A stretch of DNA of 64,000 bases, from contig NZ_WOFB01000011.1 in the NCBI RefSeq assembly GCF_009733865.1, positions 1-64,000 on the forward strand, read 5' to 3'. The position numbers and the translations under genes are program-made. Positions within the stretch are counted from its first letter, which is position 1, and each line of letters begins with the position of its first letter. The DNA comes from Oceanobacillus salinisoli (GTDB taxonomy: Bacteria > Bacillota > Bacilli > Bacillales > Amphibacillaceae). A model generated the notes under the pieces. It did not search any database, was not told the origin of the DNA, and saw only the letters and a list, made by a program, of their open reading frames with translations. Below are positions 16,511 through 26,270 of the stretch, piece after piece.

Positions 16511-18064
16511 TTATCTCAACTCTTTTTGCCTAATAATGTAGCTTACATCTTCTGGATTAACCCAAGTATCATTAACCCATCCATCAATATCGTAATCTGC
16601 CATACACTGTTCTGCAAAGGAAACAAAGTCATCTGCTTTTCCAGTAGCTTGGGCAATAAGTAAGTTCTCTAATCTAATATTTTCGTGGTTTCCCGTATAA
16701 TTCCGTTCATACAATTCATGACGACCAGCATATTCAGAACCTACTACTTCCCAAAGTAATTTAATTAATTTAACTTTATCATGGGCAGTAATGTCATTAG
16801 ATCCTCGGTACAATCTATCAAGTAAAGGTTTTAATTCAGGATTTTTAAAATCTAACGCACTGGAAGGTTGAACAATTAAGTTACCAGCAACTACATTGTG
16901 AATAATATTTTTAACTTTTGACCATCCTTCTGCCGCAAATACACGGTAAGATAAACTGGAATCCATATTTGGGATTAGCGTGTCATTCGGTCCTTGATCT
17001 GGATTCATTGCCATTGAGTCACTTAAAGCCCATAACATATTTCTCCAGGCAATAACTTCTCCAACGTTCGCCTGAACTCCACGGAATTGGTCTGTACCAC
17101 TTGTTTTAACAGCTTTCATTAATAAACCGCTTACAAAATCCAGTTTTACTGCTAATCTAGTTGCTCCATGCAATGTCAAACGATATTGGAAACCACTATG
17201 TTTCACAAAATTATTTGCTTTTTCAACATTACGATAAACTAGAACGTTCTCCCAAGGAATAAGCACTTCATCAAAGACAAGTACAGCATCATTTTCATCA
17301 AACCGACTACTTAATGGATAATCGAATGGACTTCCCATAACAGATGCTTGCATTTCATAGGATTGACGACATATTAGCTTTACCCCTGGACTGTCCAGTG
17401 GTGCTATGAATACTAATGCCATATCCTCACTTCCGATTGGAACCGCGCCATAATGAGCAACAAAATTGAAGTTTGTTAAAGCAGAGCCCGTTGCTACCAT
17501 TTTCGCACCACTAACAATGATTCCTTCGTTCGTTTCTTTTTCTGCCTTAATAAAAATATCTTTTACTGCTTCCAGAGGTTTGTTACGATCTACCGGTGGA
17601 TTAACAATAGCATGGTTAAAAAACCAGTTTCTTTCTTGAGCTTCTTTATACCAGAACCTAGCATTATCTTCATATGGTGCATAATAATCTGGATCCGCAC
17701 CTAAGGTTGCCATAAAAGAGGCTTTATAGTCAGGGGATCTCCCCATCTGACCATATGACATTTTTGCCCATTCCGCAATGGAATCTCTAGTTTGCAAAAG
17801 TTCTTCGCGTGTTTTATCAAATCGAAAAAACTTGTGTGTATATCCATTATTGTCTGTATCCGTCTCTCTTGTTAAAATACTTTTTGTTTTTCCATCATGA
17901 AGCGCATCATACATACGAGCAATTGATCTTGCTGAATTTCGAAAGGCTGGATGTGTTGTAACATCTTTAACTTTTTCACCATTTATCCAAACTTCTCTAT
18001 TATCTCTTAAACTTTCTAAATACTCCTCGCCAGTCAATGGTAATCTATTTTTATAATTTCCCAT
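16511..18064 (-). CDS. HpaB-type flavin-dependent aromatic monooxygenase, large component
   Basis: FADH2-dependent ortho-hydroxylase of phenols, belonging to the HpaB/PheA1 group of the acyl-CoA dehydrogenase fold. At 517 residues it has the normal length and begins with NRLPLTGEEYLESLRDNREVWINGEKV, typical of the family. The middle has the FNFVAHYGAVPIGSEDMALVF and EVLIPWENVLVYRN stretches. The substrate may be 4-hydroxyphenylacetate or phenol, since thermophilic bacilli use close relatives as phenol 2-hydroxylases; sequence alone does not decide. It is last in a four-gene unit, 21 bases after the flavin reductase that feeds it. AGGAGG precedes the start. Confidence 0.85.
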   Translation of the reverse strand: MGNYKNRLPLTGEEYLESLRDNREVWINGEKVKDVTTHPAFRNSARSIARMYDALHDGKTKSILTRETDTDNNGYTHKFFRFDKTREELLQTRDSIAEWAKMSYGQMGRSPDYKASFMATLGADPDYYAPYEDNARFWYKEAQERNWFFNHAIVNPPVDRNKPLEAVKDIFIKAEKETNEGIIVSGAKMVATGSALTNFNFVAHYGAVPIGSEDMALVFIAPLDSPGVKLICRQSYEMQASVMGSPFDYPLSSRFDENDAVLVFDEVLIPWENVLVYRNVEKANNFVKHSGFQYRLTLHGATRLAVKLDFVSGLLMKAVKTSGTDQFRGVQANVGEVIAWRNMLWALSDSMAMNPDQGPNDTLIPNMDSSLSYRVFAAEGWSKVKNIIHNVVAGNLIVQPSSALDFKNPELKPLLDRLYRGSNDITAHDKVKLIKLLWEVVGSEYAGRHELYERNYTGNHENIRLENLLIAQATGKADDFVSFAEQCMADYDIDGWVNDTWVNPEDVSYIIRQKELR

Positions 18065-18085
18065 TCTAAATCCTCCTATTCAATC

Positions 18086-18547
18086 TTATTTTGTGACTAC
18101 TTCCGAAAATTTACCGCCATAATACGCTAAAGGAGCCCCTTTTCTATATTCAAAGCTTTTAACTTCTCCTAGATATAATACATGGTCACCTCCCTCGTAT
18201 TCTCTCCATGGAACACATTCAATATATGCTAACGAGTCTTTGATTCTGTTACCAAGCAACCCCTTCTCCCACTTAAAAGGTAGCTGCCCCATTGTCCTTC
18301 CCGCAAAATGTAACGCAGTATCTTGTTGGTCTTCTTTTAGTATGTTAACAATAAAATTATTATTTTTAAGAATACGCATAGCTTTCGTGCTCTTATCTAC
18401 GGAAACTAAAACAAGCATTGGATCAAGTGAGATGGAAGTAAATGAATTTGCCGTAAAACCATGCGTTCCAGAGTCAGTTTCACTCGTAATAATAGTAACC
18501 CCTGTAGCAAAATGCCCCATACACTTTCTAAATTCTTTAAAATCCAA
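18086..18547 (-). CDS. Flavin reductase, small component of the monooxygenase
   Basis: NAD(P)H:flavin oxidoreductase of the HpaC/PheA2 type, 153 residues. It has the split-barrel FMN-binding pattern: MGHFATGVTIITS (about 10-22), GFTANSFTSISLDPMLVLVSVD (about 30-51) and the closing GDHVLYLGEV (about 120-129). It would supply reduced flavin to the monooxygenase encoded directly downstream. The extradiol dioxygenase gene lies about 145 bases upstream with no obvious terminator between, so all four genes are probably co-transcribed. Confidence 0.85.
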   Translation of the reverse strand: MDFKEFRKCMGHFATGVTIITSETDSGTHGFTANSFTSISLDPMLVLVSVDKSTKAMRILKNNNFIVNILKEDQQDTALHFAGRTMGQLPFKWEKGLLGNRIKDSLAYIECVPWREYEGGDHVLYLGEVKSFEYRKGAPLAYYGGKFSEVVTK

Positions 18548-18692
18548 AATAATACTCTCCTTTATTAAGTTTTTAAGAATAGTAACTTTTTAACCAGGAT
18601 ATTAACAAGCTTTCAGAAAACCCGGTTTTTAGATAGGGCCCACGAAATCATCTTCATTTACTTTTTACTATGCATTTTTCAACCTGATATAA

Positions 18693-19727
18693 TTAATCCA
18701 TATGCACTCTCGCTTTCACATCTGGTGTTCCGTAATTCCAATAAGACTCTGTAAAACCAGCCCCCACTCCACGGTCAGATACGGTTTGCAAATCACTCCA
18801 GATGACTGGATTCCAGCTTGGGTCAAAGATCAGGTACCCAGCATCACCGAACAATTCAATTCGGTTGCCGCCTGGTTCATAGACATATAAGCAAAATGCC
18901 TGACTGATAGAATGTTTTCTAGGTCCGAGTTCCACATGAATGTTATTTTCTTTACAAAGATCGGCAACATCAAATAGATTCTGTGGGATACCATACCAAT
19001 AACAAACATGATGCAGTCTGCCTTTTGCATTGGATGGGTCGTTCATAAATGCTAATTCATGGACAATATTCGATACACTTAGCCATGTACCCAATACATC
19101 CCCCTCATCTGTCACAATCTTTTCTGTTAAGCGCATACCTAGTGCATCCATAAGAAAATCCGTGTTTTTCTTTGTGTCCGAATTCATTAGATTAATATGA
19201 TCAAGGCGTCGTACAGGAACTCCTCGGTCTGGTCGTTTTTGAGCACGATTTAACAATACTGTATGCTGTTCTTCTGGTGGCATGTAGTAATCGACATCCC
19301 ATAGAATCTCCATTTTATGTCCATCTGGCGTTTGGAATTGATAGGCAGCACCATGACCAATATCTCCTTCTATCCACCCTAACCCAAGACCTGTCTTCTC
19401 CAGTGCTTCTACTCGTCGTAGTAGTGCATGTGGCGATCTTGCCCTCCAAGCAGCATGTCCCAGTCCTGCTTCAAAACTTTCGGTAATTTTCAATGTGTTA
19501 TGATAGGTATCTTCATATGCACGCATATAGACGGACTGTCCTTCCTGATGAACAACATCCATTCCTAAAATTCTACGGAAAAAATCCACAGATTCCTCTG
19601 GTTTCGGTGAAAAAATCTCTACATGCGCTAATTGAGCTACATCCATGTTCGGCTCTTGATAATCCTTTTCCAAAAGTTCTACCTCATTACTAGACTTAAA
19701 TTGAATAGCTCGATTTGGCTGTTTCAT
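18693..19727 (-). CDS. Extradiol ring-cleavage dioxygenase (catechol 2,3-dioxygenase type, VOC fold)
   Basis: A two-domain VOC-fold type I extradiol dioxygenase of 344 residues. The N-terminal half (30-145) has lost the metal site; the C-terminal half carries the three Fe ligands: His about 177 ([10 protein letters not shown]), a His in GRLHHVCYW (about 239-240) and Glu about 292 (GGNRIELFG). It would open the catechol ring made by the monooxygenase. The ATG at 19727 is preferred because GGAGGG is 9 bases ahead; the earlier ATG at 19736 directly abuts that site. The ligand pattern matches catechol or homoprotocatechuate 2,3-dioxygenase. Confidence 0.85.
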   Translation of the reverse strand: MKQPNRAIQFKSSNEVELLEKDYQEPNMDVAQLAHVEIFSPKPEESVDFFRRILGMDVVHQEGQSVYMRAYEDTYHNTLKITESFEAGLGHAAWRARSPHALLRRVEALEKTGLGLGWIEGDIGHGAAYQFQTPDGHKMEILWDVDYYMPPEEQHTVLLNRAQKRPDRGVPVRRLDHINLMNSDTKKNTDFLMDALGMRLTEKIVTDEGDVLGTWLSVSNIVHELAFMNDPSNAKGRLHHVCYWYGIPQNLFDVADLCKENNIHVELGPRKHSISQAFCLYVYEPGGNRIELFGDAGYLIFDPSWNPVIWSDLQTVSDRGVGAGFTESYWNYGTPDVKARVHMD

Positions 19728-19745
19728 TCTAATCATCCCTCCATT

Positions 19746-21518
19746 TTATTTTTCAGGTATAATAGGTAACAATAAATAAGATGAATACTCTGGGCCTGTA
19801 TGAATCGTGACCTCACCACCATAAATTTCCTCCGGTCTGTCGGATGGATCCTCGTGAAGAAATGGCCCACACCCCTTAGACGGGTAGCGATGGAATTTCT
19901 TAGACTCCTCTGTGATTTCTCCAGAATATTCGTGGTCCTTCCCACTAATTTTTAATGCCAATTGATAGCCCTCCGGAATGACAATGGAAGTTGGCCAAAT
20001 TTCAATATCTAATTCATAGACCTCACCAGGGGATAATGGCTGTTTCTCATCATGTGTATGATAAGGTCGATAGAATAGGCTTTTTCCTTTATCTAATTTT
20101 CGATGGGAAGCTCTTAGCCAGCCTTGTGCGACCGGAGCATTCGCATCCATGGCACCGCGGAAGGAAACCTCTTCTCCATCATTTGAGAATAAACAAACCG
20201 TTAAAAACAAATCTGTATCTTCTGTTTCCGAACTGACAAATAATTTTGCCGCTAATGGACCCGTTATTTCCGTTTCCTTTTCTGCTTTTGGCAAATAGAA
20301 GATAACGTTTTCATTTAATGCTGTATAAGTCACTTTCTCCGCCTTATTAGGAGTCTTTCTATCAAGCGTCTTATTTTCAGCATCTAGATAATATTTCGTC
20401 CATTCTGTTCTTGGTATAGGCCAATCTGATTCGCTTCTTTGCACAAATTTATTCCCGACATGCCGTATCTGCAATTGTACCTTTGGCTTCTCACCCCATC
20501 CATTTTCTTCTTCCTTCAAACAGTAATCGAAAAATTGCTTCTGCAAATTCAGCCCATAATTCGTATAAAAGTGAGTCCAATGTTCAAAACCATGTACTTC
20601 CAAATATTTATCTTTGGAAGCTGCTTGAAGAAAGCCTTCTATATTTCCACGAAGGTGAAGTCCCTCGCCACCCCAGTTTGCGGCCGATAGAATCGGTATG
20701 TTCACTTTTGACCAATCGACTGTAATATCCTCATAATATTCATCGTTAAGTGGATGACTCTTTATCTCACGTAAAAGGTCCACACGATTTCTTTCTAATT
20801 CTTCCGTTGAAAATGTTTCTGGTCCAGCTACCCATTCACCTGTATGTGGATTCTTTCTTCCACGTTTCCCGTATCCATGCTGCATCTGCAGCTGTTTAGG
20901 TAACCAACTATCTAAAAATGTCGATCTAATACCGCCATGATAATAGAACTCCCGATACCAATCTGACGTTCCTTCCCATGGTATGATTGCTTTTAAGTGC
21001 TTTGGTTGCATCGCTGCCACAAGCCACTGGTTGGCCGCATAATAGGAAATACCTAAGAGGCCAATATTGCCATTACTCCAAGGTTCTCCTGCTGCCCATT
21101 CAATACATTCATAAAAGTCATTTGCCTCTTGTTTGGACCAGAGATGTTGAATACCTTCCGAAGTACCAGCCCCGCGGGAATCTACCCGCACTACTGCATA
21201 ACCGTCTGGTACCCAGCGTTCCGGATCTGTCGTTTCCCAGTTCTGATACTTATTAGAGGAACCCTCCAATATCTCAGGAAAATCATTCGTCATGACTTCC
21301 CACTGTCTTGCATATGCCTCTTGAAATAACTGTCCTTTACTATAAGGACCATATGTCATAATGGTTGGATATGCTCCCTCTTCAACAGGGAGAAATACAT
21401 CTGCACGAAGCGTAATCCCATCACTCATTGTAATAGGAACGTCCCACAGTATTTTCATTCCATCACGAATCTCTGCCTCTTTTGGTTTACTTTCTGTCTT
21501 CAACTCTTCCCCCTCCAT
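19746..21518 (-). CDS. CocE/NonD-family serine hydrolase
   Basis: An alpha/beta hydrolase of the CocE/X-Pro dipeptidyl-peptidase (S15) group, 590 residues, without a signal peptide. MTYGPYSKGQ (about 54-63), RVDSRGAGTSEG (about 111-122) and the nucleophile elbow GLLGISYYAANQW (Ser about 158) are present. The C-terminal jelly-roll domain (about 350-590) ends in GPFLHEDPSDRPEEIYGGEVTIH. Standing first in an operon with an aromatic monooxygenase and ring-cleaving dioxygenase, it may hydrolyse an ester or amide precursor that releases the phenol, or act on the cleavage product. No usual meta-pathway gene (dehydrogenase, decarboxylase, hydratase, aldolase) is present. Confidence 0.8.
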   Translation of the reverse strand: MEGEELKTESKPKEAEIRDGMKILWDVPITMSDGITLRADVFLPVEEGAYPTIMTYGPYSKGQLFQEAYARQWEVMTNDFPEILEGSSNKYQNWETTDPERWVPDGYAVVRVDSRGAGTSEGIQHLWSKQEANDFYECIEWAAGEPWSNGNIGLLGISYYAANQWLVAAMQPKHLKAIIPWEGTSDWYREFYYHGGIRSTFLDSWLPKQLQMQHGYGKRGRKNPHTGEWVAGPETFSTEELERNRVDLLREIKSHPLNDEYYEDITVDWSKVNIPILSAANWGGEGLHLRGNIEGFLQAASKDKYLEVHGFEHWTHFYTNYGLNLQKQFFDYCLKEEENGWGEKPKVQLQIRHVGNKFVQRSESDWPIPRTEWTKYYLDAENKTLDRKTPNKAEKVTYTALNENVIFYLPKAEKETEITGPLAAKLFVSSETEDTDLFLTVCLFSNDGEEVSFRGAMDANAPVAQGWLRASHRKLDKGKSLFYRPYHTHDEKQPLSPGEVYELDIEIWPTSIVIPEGYQLALKISGKDHEYSGEITEESKKFHRYPSKGCGPFLHEDPSDRPEEIYGGEVTIHTGPEYSSYLLLPIIPEK

Positions 21519-21664
21519 TCCCTTCCTCTTATTTATTAGTATAATCTAGTTATTGAATATTTTGAAATTATAAAATATAATATCAGTAATTAGTAAAAGT
21601 AATTATTCGTATTTGGACCATGAGTTTTTCTTATTTGAGTTAAAATACAAAAAGGAGGGAAAAA

Positions 21665-22591
21665 ATGGAGCTTCGTCATCTTCACTATTTTATTGCCGTT
21701 GCAGAGCATTTAAATTTTACTCATGCAGCAAGATCCTTGTATGTAGACCAATCGTCGGTTAGTCAACAGATTTCAAAACTGGAAGAAGAAATCGGAGTGA
21801 AGTTGTTTTATCGTTCAAAACGAACGGTACAATTAACTAATGCTGGACAGGTTTTTTATGATGAAGCTATGTCCATTTTAGAAAAATCCCGGCAAGCTGT
21901 TGATAAAGCGAAAAAAGCGGACGCTGGAACGATAGGAAAATTAAAGATTGGTTTTTTAATTGCTCCTGTAAGAGAATTTCTACCTGAAGTGATACGAAAT
22001 TTTAAGGTCAAGTACCCTAATGTAGAAATAGAGTTAAACCATTTACCAATAGCCTACCTCAATGATCCTAATAAATCTGATGACTTAGACATTGTCTTTA
22101 CTATCATTACTGGAATTAAGAACCTTAGTGACCTAAATTGCCATATCCTTTCATCTGATTCTACATGTGTATATGTTCATCAACAACATCCTTTAGCAGA
22201 AAAATCATCCGTTACACTCCCTGAACTTTCCAATGAATCATTTATTATGCGGCATTGGGAGGAATCGCCACAGTGGTACGATTATACTTTATCCATATGT
22301 AGAGAAAGTAACTTTACCCCGAAGATAGTGAGTCAAACGAAAAGAATCGAAACCGTATTTTTATTTATTGATTCGGGTATTGGAATATCCATCCTACCTA
22401 ATTATTTAAAAATGTATGCAACTTCTTCTATACGTTTGGTGGAATTAGAGGGGGAAGCATATAAGACAGACATTTTAGTCTATCATCAAAAGAAAAATAA
22501 AAATCCTGCCATTCCTTTGTTTTTAGAGGAATTAGAGCGAGTGCTGGCGGAACGCGGGGACAGGCACGCCGGTTCACGAGGTTCGACTTAG
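21665..22591 (+). CDS. LysR-family activator of the aromatic cluster, with a repeat-encoded C-terminus
   Basis: LysR-type regulator of 308 residues. The HTH (MELRHLHYFIAVAEHLNFTHAARSLYVDQSSVSQQISKLE) is complete and the effector domain runs to about 295. It is divergent from the CocE operon with 146 AT-rich bases between, containing a near-palindrome at about 21564-21582 that could be its operator. AAAAGGAGGG precedes the ATG. The last 13 or so residues (AERGDRHAGSRGST) are encoded by the start of a GGGGACAGGCAC repeat, so the natural end of the protein has been replaced or lengthened by repeat insertion. Confidence 0.85.
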   Translation: MELRHLHYFIAVAEHLNFTHAARSLYVDQSSVSQQISKLEEEIGVKLFYRSKRTVQLTNAGQVFYDEAMSILEKSRQAVDKAKKADAGTIGKLKIGFLIAPVREFLPEVIRNFKVKYPNVEIELNHLPIAYLNDPNKSDDLDIVFTIITGIKNLSDLNCHILSSDSTCVYVHQQHPLAEKSSVTLPELSNESFIMRHWEESPQWYDYTLSICRESNFTPKIVSQTKRIETVFLFIDSGIGISILPNYLKMYATSSIRLVELEGEAYKTDILVYHQKKNKNPAIPLFLEELERVLAERGDRHAGSRGST

Positions 22592-22757
22592 GGCTGGAGC
22601 AGGGTGGCTGCCGCTAGATTCGGCGATAGGCTCGTTCGATTTTGGGTGGATCCCACAGGGACAGGCACACGGTCCACTCACCCATCATAGGGTAGAGCTG
22701 GGTAACTGTCGCTTGATTTTGCAATAGACCCTCTTGAACTTGAGAAAAGCGACAAAA
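22556..22757. repeat. Two direct copies of a ~101-bp GC-rich repeat
   Basis: Copy one begins GGGGACAGGCAC at 22556 and copy two AGGGACAGGCAC at 22657, a period of 101. Aligned blocks include GGGCTGGAGCAGGGT with GGGTAGAGCTGGGT, and GCCGCTAGATTCGGCGATAG with GTCGCTTGATTTTGCAATAG. It is clearly richer in G+C than the flanks. Copy one encodes the tail of the LysR regulator. Confidence 0.6.
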
Positions 22758-22760
22758 ACT

Positions 22761-22787
22761 GACAAAATCCGGGAAGTAACAGGCACC
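22761..22787. repeat. Short repeat, copy 1 of the CGGGAAGT family
   Basis: GACAAAATCCGGGAAGT followed by AACAGGCACC. An inverted copy lies at 28237-28263 with two or three changes. Confidence 0.6.
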
Positions 22788-22949
22788 ATTAATAAGTACT
22801 TTCCTCCTGTTTTTAACTTTGACTATTTGCCCATATCATATTTTCCTAAATGCTGTTATTATATTAATAATATTCTTTAATTTCTTTTTTATCAGACGCA
22901 TGTCCATTTAACAAGACCTGCGATAAATAGAAAACTTAGGGGGAAACAT

Positions 22950-23216
22950 ATGAATATGCCAAACGTGAATGGAGAAAGATCTATTTTGAAATTCATTATT
23001 TCAACTAGTGAGGATATTAAAACAAAAATACGTAACAAAATATTTTTTTATGAAGAACAAATCCATCGATATGTATTAAAGCAGGTGGAACTTTTTCTTT
23101 ATTATCTGTATACAGACCGTGCATTATTAACTGTTTACAAGTATGAAATCTTCAACTCCATTATGTTCCGCTTAAAAACATCAATGAAAGAAAATCTTAT
23201 CTTTAAATGTATTTAA
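22950..23216 (+). CDS. Hypothetical 88-residue protein
   Basis: A short basic protein, MNMPNVNGERSILKF at the start and LKTSMKENLIFKCI at the end, with an aromatic-rich middle (QVELFLYYLYTDRALLTVYKYE). TTAGGGGGAAAC precedes the ATG with good spacing. I recognise no domain, and there is no signal peptide or clear membrane helix. It lies between a repeat-rich region and the convergent cstA gene and shares no operon. The ribosome site is the best argument that it is real. Confidence 0.4.
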   Translation: MNMPNVNGERSILKFIISTSEDIKTKIRNKIFFYEEQIHRYVLKQVELFLYYLYTDRALLTVYKYEIFNSIMFRLKTSMKENLIFKCI

Positions 23217-23222
23217 AGGAGC

Positions 23223-23259
23223 AAAAAAATAGGATACTGGATTAGCTTCCAGTATCCTA
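23223..23259 (-). terminator. Terminator of cstA
   Basis: AGGATACTGG pairs with CCAGTATCCT; on the minus strand it is followed by ATTTTTTTGC. Confidence 0.85.
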
Positions 23260-23274
23260 CATTCAACTCTATAT

Positions 23275-24720
23275 TTATCCTGCTTTCAATTCTGAATCTT
23301 CATAGTTGCCAGCTTTTTTATGTTTCATAAGCTGCCTTACAAACCAAGCAAATACTACTAGCCAAATAACCATACCTAAAATCAGTGAAGTACCATATTC
23401 CAAGTTAAATCCTTCTGGTGCATACAAGAAATACGTACTTACTACAGCCGTCATGAATAAAGCTGGAATGCTACAAATCCAATGGAACTTGTTATTTTTC
23501 AGGAGATACATGGCTCCCGTCCATAACATAACCGCAGCAACAATCTGATTCGTCCCACCAACATAGCGCCAAAGGAAACTATAATCAATCGTCGTTAGGT
23601 ATAGCGTTGTTCCTGCTACCGGTACAATAAGTAAAGCTAATTTCCCTTTTCCGTTAAAGTCTTTCTTCGTTAGTTGCGTCAATAATTCCGCAAGCATCAT
23701 CCGGGAAGAACGTAATGCCGTATCACCAGTCGTAATCGGGAGAACAACAATACCCAATATCGCAAGTATTCCGCCAAATGTTCCAAGCGTGGTTAGACTG
23801 ATTTCATTCACGACTCCAGCAGGACCTCCTGCCTCTAGTGCAGCGTTCAATGCACCTGTACTACCGAAAAAGGTCATCCCCGCCGCTGCCCAAACCATTG
23901 CAATAACCCCTTCACCAATCATTGCTCCATAGAATACCTTTCTACCTTCACTCTCTTTTTTCAATGTTCGAGCTAAGATAGGACTTTGTGTACTATGAAA
24001 TCCTGAAATCGCTCCACAGGATATGGTTACCATTAATAATGGCCAGATTGGCATCTCCCCAGGGTGTAAATTACTTAACGTTAAATTGGGGATCGGATTG
24101 TCAAAAGAGAACATCCCGATTCCAATCGATACCGCCATAAATATTAGAATTGCTCCAAAGATCGGATAAACTCTACCAATGATTTTATTAATCGGTAAAA
24201 TCGCCGCAATAATCAGATAAGCGAATATAATAACTAACCAAGTCGTAAAGCTAAGCGGTGTGATTTCCGTTAATAACTGAGCAGGTGCTGCCGTAAATGC
24301 TGCTGCTACCAAAATCATTAGAATGATAGAAACAATTGTTGTAGCGAATTTCATTTTTCCGCCTAAGTATTTACCGACAAGTGTCGGAAATTGTGCTCCA
24401 TTATGTCTAAGTGATACCATACCTGAAAAGTAATCATGTACCGCACCAGCAAAAATACAACCGATAACAATCCATATAAATGCTATAGGACCATAAAGTG
24501 CACCCATTATTGCGCCAAAAATCGGACCAGTTCCAGCGATATTTAGAAGCTGAATCAAGCTCGCTTTCCACCAACTCATTGGCATATAATCAAGACCATC
24601 ATTGCTTGTATAAGCAGGTGTTGGATTCTGGTCATTAATGCCAAAAATCCGTTCAACCACCTTTCCGTAAACGATATAACCAACAATTAACAACAAGATG
24701 GATGCTATAAAAGTAACCAC
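23275..24720 (-). CDS. cstA: CstA-family carbon starvation / peptide transporter
   Basis: Membrane carrier of the CstA/BtsT family, taking up pyruvate or peptides during carbon shortage. About 481 residues with 13 or more helices, the short Firmicute form lacking the long C-terminus of the E. coli protein. Hallmarks are NIAGTGPIFGAIMGALYGP (about 67-85), VHDYFSGMVSLRHNGAQFP (about 105-123) and SCGAISGFHSTQSPILART (about 235-253). I chose the GTG at 24720 because a G-run (GGGGGGG) lies 7 bases before it and the longer frame adds a basic, non-homologous start. It is a single-gene unit. Confidence 0.85.
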   Translation of the reverse strand: MVTFIASILLLIVGYIVYGKVVERIFGINDQNPTPAYTSNDGLDYMPMSWWKASLIQLLNIAGTGPIFGAIMGALYGPIAFIWIVIGCIFAGAVHDYFSGMVSLRHNGAQFPTLVGKYLGGKMKFATTIVSIILMILVAAAFTAAPAQLLTEITPLSFTTWLVIIFAYLIIAAILPINKIIGRVYPIFGAILIFMAVSIGIGMFSFDNPIPNLTLSNLHPGEMPIWPLLMVTISCGAISGFHSTQSPILARTLKKESEGRKVFYGAMIGEGVIAMVWAAAGMTFFGSTGALNAALEAGGPAGVVNEISLTTLGTFGGILAILGIVVLPITTGDTALRSSRMMLAELLTQLTKKDFNGKGKLALLIVPVAGTTLYLTTIDYSFLWRYVGGTNQIVAAVMLWTGAMYLLKNNKFHWICSIPALFMTAVVSTYFLYAPEGFNLEYGTSLILGMVIWLVVFAWFVRQLMKHKKAGNYEDSELKAG

Positions 24721-24853
24721 CGCTGAACCCCCCCCTTTTTTTCTAAAAAATTTAAATATAATGATATACCGAAAAGTAATAAAAATCAATGACTTTTTCG
24801 ACATTTTTCTATAATCTTTTCACTTTTTAAAAAGGCGGCGCTTTCATTTGAGG

Positions 24854-24923
24854 TCAACAAGGACAGGCTCCTTGGCCCACTACTGGGGTTAGCTTATTGG
24901 TCCGGTGAACCTGCCCCTCTGGT
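24854..24923. repeat. Palindromic ~70-bp repeat, copy C
   Basis: Ends AAGGACAGG and CCTGCCCCTCTGG flank CTCCTTGGCCCACTACTGGGGTTAGC. The order of blocks is the same as in copies at 51170 and 55391. It lies in the otherwise gene-free stretch 24721-25257, where I see nothing else. Confidence 0.65.
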
Positions 24924-25257
24924 GCTTTACTTCCAAACTTTTTCAATTTCTTTTGTATTTACTATCTCTTCCATTTCCATCAGTTGCATCGCTTTTACTT
25001 TTATTTCATTTTCCCCAATACATCATATAAATTTTTAAGACCTTGGATAATATCAAAATCGAATTAAACTGTCATTCTTTTCTTTCATGCATGTTTTAAA
25101 ACGTTCACTGAGGTGTTCTATAACCATTACTTTTTGCATCCATTATTTTCAACTCCTAAAGTCCTCGAGAAATTTTATACCTTCCTTATAATTTCATACC
25201 GTCCTTACGTGAAACAAAACGATGCCTTCCTCACAAACCTGACTATTTTATATTTAT

Positions 25258-25479
25258 TTAATCCTCGATTTCATCATCATTTCGGTATTCTAAAATATCC
25301 CCTGGTTGGCAATCCAATGCCTTACAAATTGCTTCTAAAGTTGAAAAACGAATCGCTTTTGCCTTTCCATTTTTCAATATAGAAAGATTAGCCATCGTTA
25401 TTCCAACCCTCTCAGAAAGTTCGGTAACGCTCATTTTCCGTTTAGCTAACATCACATCAATATGAATTATTATCGCCAT
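25258..25479 (-). CDS. Small XRE-family DNA-binding protein (YozG-like)
   Basis: A 73-residue Cro/CI-type HTH protein: IDVMLAKRKMSVTELSERVGITMANLSILKNGKAKAIRF is the complete helix-turn-helix, followed by TLEAICKALDCQPGDILEY. It has no partner domain. The start at 25479 is set by GAGGTGAT, which overlaps the stop region of the upstream DUF2975 gene, so the two are translationally coupled. DUF2975 genes and this HTH type commonly occur as a pair; the HTH protein probably represses its own operon. Confidence 0.85.
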   Translation of the reverse strand: MAIIIHIDVMLAKRKMSVTELSERVGITMANLSILKNGKAKAIRFSTLEAICKALDCQPGDILEYRNDDEIED

Positions 25480-25489
25480 TGTTATCACC

Positions 25490-25972
25490 TCAGACCGTTA
25501 AATCATTTTCTGATTTTATATGAATAGCTTCTTGTAAAAGCCTTTGGAGAACAGCAGCAAAGACTGCGATTACCATCGGGGCAAAAACAAGCATCATCCC
25601 GATAATTACAACACCAGGAGCGTCGTCTAGCTCCGCAAAGATATAGAAAAGTGGCAAACTAAGTATATACAAACCGCCGATGGTGATTGCGCAGTTTTTT
25701 ATTTTCTTTAATGCTCTTACAGACAATTCCGAGAACGCTTTATTCCCATCGATATAGCTTAACAGTTTAAATGCCTGATATAATGCAACGTAAAATGGGA
25801 TTGCCGTTACATACATAATTATTAAAATGCCAAGTATCACATAATCCAACCCCGACATGCCTTCTGCCAAATTCCTTACTATTATTGGTAGCATATATAT
25901 GCATAAAGCGAGAACTGGAATTCCAATAATAATAAGTGCTAATTTTAAAAACAACGTTGAACCTCGTTTCAT
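25490..25972 (-). CDS. DUF2975 family membrane protein
   Basis: A 160-residue membrane protein with four hydrophobic segments (about 8-30, 42-65, 95-115 and 122-145) and the family stretch LYQAFKLLSYIDGNKAFSELSVRALKKIK (about 62-90). Function of DUF2975 is unknown. The start at 25972 is chosen because AGAGGTG stands 6 bases before it; the frame opens six codons earlier without a site. It is the first gene of the pair with the XRE regulator encoded 10 bases downstream. Confidence 0.8.
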   Translation of the reverse strand: MKRGSTLFLKLALIIIGIPVLALCIYMLPIIVRNLAEGMSGLDYVILGILIIMYVTAIPFYVALYQAFKLLSYIDGNKAFSELSVRALKKIKNCAITIGGLYILSLPLFYIFAELDDAPGVVIIGMMLVFAPMVIAVFAAVLQRLLQEAIHIKSENDLTV

Positions 25973-26217
25973 AAGATGCACCTCTCTCATTTATTTTCTA
26001 TCTGATATTAACATGTAATTTATCGTTAAACAATATATTTTTATTTAATATCACTATTTTTTTATTGTTATGCACTTTGGATTTTAGACAAAATTAAAAA
26101 GCATTCCTTTATTACAAAGAAGATGCTTTAGCTTTAAACTATTCGCTTTATCACTTGTCTAACTTTCACACCACCATTCCGACCTATTTTTCAATGAGAT
26201 TTATACTCAGAACCTTA

Positions 26218-26250
26218 AAACGCCCGGAAAAGACTTTTTCCGGGCGTTTT
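26218..26250. terminator. Terminator of the metallophosphoesterase gene
   Basis: AAAACGCCCGGAAAA pairs with TTTTTCCGGGCGTTTT, strong and flanked by A and T runs on both sides. Confidence 0.9.
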
Positions 26251-26270
26251 ACTCATACATTTAATTTCAA

